A stretch of DNA of 64,000 nucleotides from Nectonema munidae (Eukaryota > Nematomorpha > Nectonematoida > Nectonematidae), in the NCBI GenBank assembly GCA_030549495.1, contig JAUIRK010000916.1, positions 1,091,001 through 1,155,000 on the forward strand, written 5' to 3'. Shown in pieces: positions 58,260-64,000 of this stretch. A program made the position numbers and the translations under genes. A model generated the notes under the pieces. That model saw nothing but the letters and a program-made list of their open reading frames with translations, did not search any database and had not been told where the DNA came from. How positions within the stretch are numbered: the stretch's first letter is position 1; each line of letters begins with the position of its first letter.

Positions 58260-59350
58260 AATAACTTATTGAGTCTGAAAACAGTATGAATAACACAGAT
58301 TCAACTAAATCAATATTTTCTTCCTTTTGTTCAGATAATAATAATATATTTAATTTGATCACTCAAGAAGAATTAAATCTTTAATGAGATTTATATTTAA
58401 CAAAGCAACAGTCATAACTTTTAGCTTCGCACTTAAAAAAGGGAATCCTTTAAAAAAACGGCTATAACAAATTCTAGAAAACGAAACAAGGACTTTTTGT
58501 TATTTGAAAGGAAAGATACCCTTTGCTATTATAAAAATGTAGTTGACTTACTTGATCTCTTGGATTAAGAATTTTTTGTTGCACAATGGTAATGTTTATC
58601 CAAGTATGCGAATATCTCATTCTGTGCACTTGAAAGAAAGTTATGAACGTGTGAAACTTATTTTAACTTCTATCAATTTTGAAACCTACAAATGGAATAC
58701 TTGTGAGCACTTAAAAATAATTCGACTTTTGATCAGCATGCAGGCTGCTTATACAGAATTTTGTTGTCTTCTTTTCTATTGGGATAGCCAAGCAGTAACA
58801 CAACATAATAAACAAAAATTGTGATAAAAAATATTGTTTGAACCATGAAAATTTTACTCACTTTTCTTCATATTCGACTTCAATCAATGATAAATTTTGT
58901 CAAAGCTTATAGTTGACTAATTTATTTCCAAAATTTAGTTCTGCAAAACTTAAGGAAAGAACTTTTATTTGATCTCAAATAATAAAAAGTTTTGAAAGAT
59001 ATAGCAATTTGAACAAGTTATAGAGGAAAAAGAATTAAAGGCATGGAAAGAATTTAAATTTGAATGTAAAAACTTTCCTAGTAACCAAAAAGCAATTGAC
59101 TATAGAAAAATGTTATGCAATATGATTGAAGATTTTGAAAAATTAGGATTTCGAATGTCCTTAAATATTCACTTTTATCACTCTCATCTTGGTTTTTTCT
59201 TCCAAATTTAGAAGAAGTGAATGATGAATATGATGGGAGATTTCTTCAAGATTTTTAAAAAATAGAAAGACATTATCAAGGTAAATGGAATCCAATAATG
59301 ATGAGGTATTTTTGTTGGAGGCTTAAACTTAACTCAAATAATTGAGGTTA
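58260..59350 (+). pseudogene. Decayed, diverged relative of the left-edge ORF family
   Basis: Plus-strand blocks in the order of the 1-1518 protein. About 58,500-58,555 reads LFERKDTLCYYKNVVDLLDL, compared with FFSKEDDLVFCNDVSALL. 58,543-58,824 reads FLLHNGNVYPSMRISHSVHL, then INFETYKWNTCEHLKIIRLL and FYWDSQA, compared with VLLHNGNKFAPVPIGHST, LNYNTHKWLICVDLKMVNFL and LWDSRA. About 59,041-59,290 reads FEKLGFRMSLNIHFYHSHLG, compared with YEKLGANVSIKVHFLFSHLD, and extends past the point where the left copy is cut: EVNDEYDGRFLQDF and ERHYQGKW. Several frame breaks. The divergence is large, so this is an old lineage of the family rather than a recent copy. Confidence 0.78.
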
Positions 59351-62300
59351 TTAGCTCTATAACCTTAAACAAATACTCAAATAAATATTAATGAACAAAA
59401 TTTTAAACAAACAATTACTGATAGCAAAAATCTGTACGTGATAGGAAAAACGGTTTCCAATTTTCAAATTCACGACATCAAATTTAATAGAAATATCATT
59501 TTGTATTTTTGCCCCAATTTTTTTTAATTTATAGACGTGTTTTAGTCACTAATCGCTTAAATATAACTTTTTAACATTTACCTGTGTTAATATTTGTATT
59601 TATTCCGGGAAGAAATGATTAGTAAATATGGAGGCAGATGATAATCCTGAAGAAAAAAAATTCGATGATTATAACGAAAAATTTGTGAACATGTATTCAA
59701 AATACACAAACATAAACTACTAATTAACATTGTTTTAATTAACAACCTAACTTTTTAATTTACTCGCTTATTTTTAAGCAGTTGAGTTACTAAACTATAA
59801 GTATTTTCGAGTTTTTTTCCCGGATTTCCGCACTCTGGATTATATTAACAGAACTCATAAAATACCAACCTTCCTTAAATGATAGTTTTACATATAAAAT
59901 AGAATCTGAATTTGATTTGATATTATATATATACCTAGCATTTTTAAAGGTTAGAATATTGTAGGCATCAAGCAAGAGGATATTTTCTTACCGAGGTAGT
60001 AAAGTGTATGTGAACACAAGTAAGTTACCATTTGTAATAGAGTTAAACTTAGATTTAATAAATTTTTCAATGAATATTTATGCTAAAGTAGGTAGCATAT
60101 TCAAGTTAAGTATAATGTTTTACACATCATGATTGGAGCTAGGAGGCATGTTAAGATGGCATTTTTGCGCATTGTTCCTTGTACTCCTACCTTGCAAAAT
60201 CTCGCTAAAAATCAGATGAACGCGACCTGTACTCCCATTCATCATGTGTGGTTTTACGCAGAGAAACGTGCATGATGTTCAACAGTAAAATGTGCAAAAC
60301 TCTTGGAAGGATTTCTGTTTTTATCTCTAAATCAGACTTTATATATAATAACTATTAATAAAATTTTGACAAGAATTATATCATATGCGGCTTCTTCATT
60401 GTACTTTTCATGTTTTAGATATCACACATTTTAAAAGGTATTCCTAGTGGTGACTACAGAGAATATTCTAGATATTAAATGCAAAGTTGCCATTCTACAA
60501 CACTCTCATTCCAGGGCAAATAATTCTCCTTTATTTGTTCCAAAATGCTTCAGCTTTATATTCTTTGCCTTTATTCACAAGCAAAAGTTATGCGTTTTTA
60601 TACTAACATCGTATTTAATGTCATTTTTGTTGTGAACCAGCCTTTACTCGTTATCGTAGTATATTTTTTAAAATTTTATATATGTGGAATAAATTTTTTT
60701 GCTGTTTTATTTTCATCATCCCGATTTCCAGTGCGTATCATGGAGACATGAGTAAAGTTATCTAGATGCGCACTTTGAAAGATATTGAGCTTCGATCTCT
60801 GTACTCAAGTTTATCTCTCATCTCCTGCCAACACGTGTCTTTTGAATGCAAATAAATTAATATTTTTGAAAGCATTTGACAGTGCAAAAATGCCAAGGAT
60901 TTGACGGTGTTTGGCGAAACAACTGTAATTTATGTGATTTGTACAAATACACCTACCGACAAAGAATATGGCGTGCTGGTGGGAGAGGGGGTGGGTTAAA
61001 AAGATGTTTTTTTAAAATATATTTGACCAAAATTCAGTTAATGAAATTAAATAATTTCAAATTATACGTAAAAATTTTTAATATGCACACAACTGTAGTC
61101 CTTCAATCATTATATAATAGAAAGTCTTTATAACGAAATTTCTTGTATAAAGAAAAATGCATTCCTCTTCCTTTCAGGATTTATTTGATTAGAAATGATT
61201 TATTTTTAAGTAACTATCAATTTAACGAAATCCTCGTCACAACGAAAAGAAAAACCAGTCCCTAGAAAACACCTTTGTTTTGATAGAAAAAACATATTCA
61301 TTCTTTTCTACACAAAAACAATTTTTTTCATAATTTTCTCAAGTTATCTCATATGAATTCAATTTTTTACTGTCTTTTGCGTGAAAACTGTGATATGTTT
61401 ATTCTTTAGTTCAGATAAAAAGATAGAAGAGCTACTTTAATTATTTTTTTCTGCTAAAGCTTACAATACCTGATACATGTCTTCAATATAAAATGTCGAT
61501 AGATGCAGGGTAATATCAAAATTGATAAGCCAAAATTGTTCGCTTCATCTTTTGTTTTCAAAGATCTTTCCGCTTTTACATAATTTCTATTGAACAACAT
61601 TGGTAAAAACTAGCATTCCACCTTTTCCTTATTGATATTTTAAAGATTTTAAGTTTGGTGTGAAAGGAAATACTTTCACTTGTCAAATGACGGCTGGGAT
61701 AACATCTAGGAATGAGTTAAACGACGCTCCATTTCAATAAATTTGGCCGATTTGGATTTTATATCTTTTTAAATATATTTTTTATAATGCAAATATATAT
61801 AAAAAAGGGCATCCTTAAAACAAATCCACATATAACAAATCGTTTTTGGTCGACTACAGCCTACTTTTAATATGGAGGTTAAGGGATAGAAATAGTAATG
61901 AAGTGATTCTTCAATTTTGTATTTATAAAAAAGGAAAATGAACTTAAAAAGCTATAATATATGTATCGGCCAAAATCATTGGGGCAGAATTATGAAAAAA
62001 TGGATCATGAATTTGCATTAAGTACACTCTAACCTTTAAAGATCTTGAATATGCTTGCCCTATTCTCTAAAAATAACGATTTTATTTAAACTTTTTTTTT
62101 GCTAATAAAATTTCTTGTATTCGATGATGCCTACCAAATATGATCGAAAATTTATGGAATTTCATAGCTTCTTAAACTTTCTATTCACGTGAATGATAAA
62201 AAATATATCCTAGCATGAAGATCGTGCATACATAAGCCCGAAAATCTGTCCAAATATAAAAGTCAATTTTCCTTTTTTGCGAGTGTTATAGTTTTTGTAA

Positions 62301-64000
62301 TTAGAAAATTAAATCAAAAACTAGATGGAAAATTAATATTGTTGAAGACTGTGTACCTGCCATCACGGTTTAGATCAGTTGGAGTGGCGTATCAAAACAA
62401 AAATGGATAAGGCTGTGTTGCATTTTTGTATTAAATCACAAATAAATATTGAATACGAGTATTATGGACCTTATTGCTATCTTTTTATCCTATAGTTTTG
62501 CACACCTATATTTTTTTTATATTATCGACTATGTTGATTTCATTTATCGACTCAGTTTTGGCAATAAGGCTGTAACATTGTGTGGGAGTGTCAATCAAAT
62601 TTGCGATTCTTTAAAAAACCAAGCCTCACATATTTTTGATTAAAATCGTTATAAATTGGCTTTATAATTAAAAAAAATAATAAAAATCCATTTTGATTTA
62701 TAAACCTTTGATTTTGCTTTTATAAAGTTTACAACTCACCGTATGTATTATATATTAGATTCACTCTTAATTTTTTTATTTTTATAGAGTTTCGAACCCA
62801 TAACGCTTTCTATATCTATCATTTTATAGATAAAAATGACTTATTGTTTGAAAATCGGCAATCTCCTAAAATATCCCCCTTTGAAAAAAGGTTCTTAAAA
62901 TAATTTTTAGCACTAAATTGACGATGATAATTTCATTTTTGGAATCCGGTATAAAAATGCATGAACGTGTCAATCAAATTAGTGATGTATGCCTAAACAT
63001 TCTATTTTTTTGCAGGAAGTCATTTCTGTTAAATTTTTTTGTACAATCGTTATTTATTTGTTATATGGAAGCCTAAAAAAATTCTATCCCTATCGAAGCA
63101 AAAAATTCCATCGTAAGGAAATCGAAGGACAAATTTTCGCCGCTTGACCGTTGTACAAATGTCTTTTTTCAATATATTTTGCCTTGTTATACTTCCTTAT
63201 CTGAATGTCAACATCTCGTAGTCATGTTGAATTTGAAATATAAAAAGGATATATAAATCTCTTGATTTAAATATAAAAGTTGGAAAAAGAATGAAATGAA
63301 AAGTGTACCAAGAGACAAAACGTACAATAAATTTGTATTAAAGAATGAGAGAAGAACGTTAAATGATAACCAGTAATCAATAGAAAAAGTCATAATAACT
63401 CTTAATGCCCCTCTGTTATGTATAGTCACTATAATACCCCTTTCAAGAGCTGCTTAAATTTGAGAAGGAGTTATCTATCGACAATGAAGAACTACCATTT
63501 TCAAATAAACTACGAAGTGGTGTAATAATCGAATACAGTGGGTTCGACTAAAGAAGGACCACTCAATATTCTGGCAAATTAAAAAAAATTTTAATGTTCA
63601 AATCAATTTTATTAGATACCTCGATTCCGACTCTTAACTTAATAAATATCCAAAGTGCTATCTGTTCACTGAAAATACAGGACACGTTGCTAATAAAAGA
63701 GCCCAAGATCATCGAGAAGATTATTTTCAATAGGAGAGCTCTGAGATCTGGTTAATTCTCTTGAGAATATATAATTGAAAAAGGTTTTTTCACTTTGAGA
63801 GTCCGAAAAATAAATTTCAGATAAAAGTAAGGCTACCTAGGGAGGATCACCATAGAATCCACAGCAAAATTAGACGCTACTTAGTGTAAAAGAAATGATG
63901 TGTAGCCAAGAGAATGCTTTTCCTGTCTACATTCTACATACGTGACTCAAAGCTCTCTCTTTAGTTAATATACTCAGATAAGGATAAACTAAGCCACGCG
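59351..64000. other. Gene-free right end
   Basis: No supported gene, RNA or closed repeat in 4.6 kb. Short open frames (for example 60,876-61,133 and 62,449-62,643) show no family motif and background composition. A G-rich patch lies at 60,977-60,995. Distal exons of a neighbouring gene could be hidden here, but none is recognisable by eye. Confidence 0.5.

Noticed and set aside
1-64000. tRNA, rRNA, snRNA and hammerhead-type ribozyme genes
   Set aside because: Looked for conserved boxes and cores by eye on both strands and saw none; small RNA genes could still be missed without a covariance search.

Overview
The window looks like a piece of an AT-rich arthropod nuclear genome. A crustacean such as a parasitic copepod is plausible, but I infer this only from composition, intron and transposon style and have no direct marker. 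It holds one clear host gene, one partial host-like gene cut by the left edge, and a dense mixture of LINEs and DNA transposons. I saw no tRNA, rRNA, CRISPR array or bacterial feature.

Layout. 1-1518 (minus): an uninterrupted 506-codon ORF running off the left edge, belonging to an uncharacterised multicopy invertebrate family with zinc-finger-like cysteine pairs. 1.5-5.2 kb: AT-rich sequence with worn repeats. 5.26-9.6 kb: a nearly intact non-LTR retrotransposon (PHD-finger ORF1, endonuclease/reverse transcriptase ORF2, TTAC-repeat tail). 10.09-10.67 kb: a MITE with a 10-bp target duplication. 10.9-16.6 kb: three further LINE relics, one of them carrying RNase H. 18.8-19.3 kb: an RTE-type LINE scrap.

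20,412-57,363 (plus) is a metallocarboxypeptidase of the carboxypeptidase E type, spread over eight exons whose splice sites and phases all agree and give a 503-residue protein. Its introns carry most of the mobile DNA. Intron 2 has an RNase H LINE relic, a spliced-looking minus-strand coding fossil and a MITE. Intron 3 (20.5 kb) has a 0.6-kb-arm palindrome leading into a tandem array of three near-identical units of about 3.3-3.5 kb, two of them with Helitrons stacked at the same site, followed by a Mutator-like (MULE) element with long terminal inverted repeats. Introns 4, 5 and 7 hold small hAT- and piggyBac-type elements.

58.2-59.35 kb contains a decayed, highly diverged relative of the ORF at the left edge. 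From there to 64 kb I see no gene.

Most interesting signals: a terminal hairpin present three times with compensating base changes in both stem arms; the palindrome plus three-unit array, whose unit A preserves the empty Helitron site; the stacked Helitrons with a non-Helitron passenger segment; and the pair of distant copies of the uncharacterised family.
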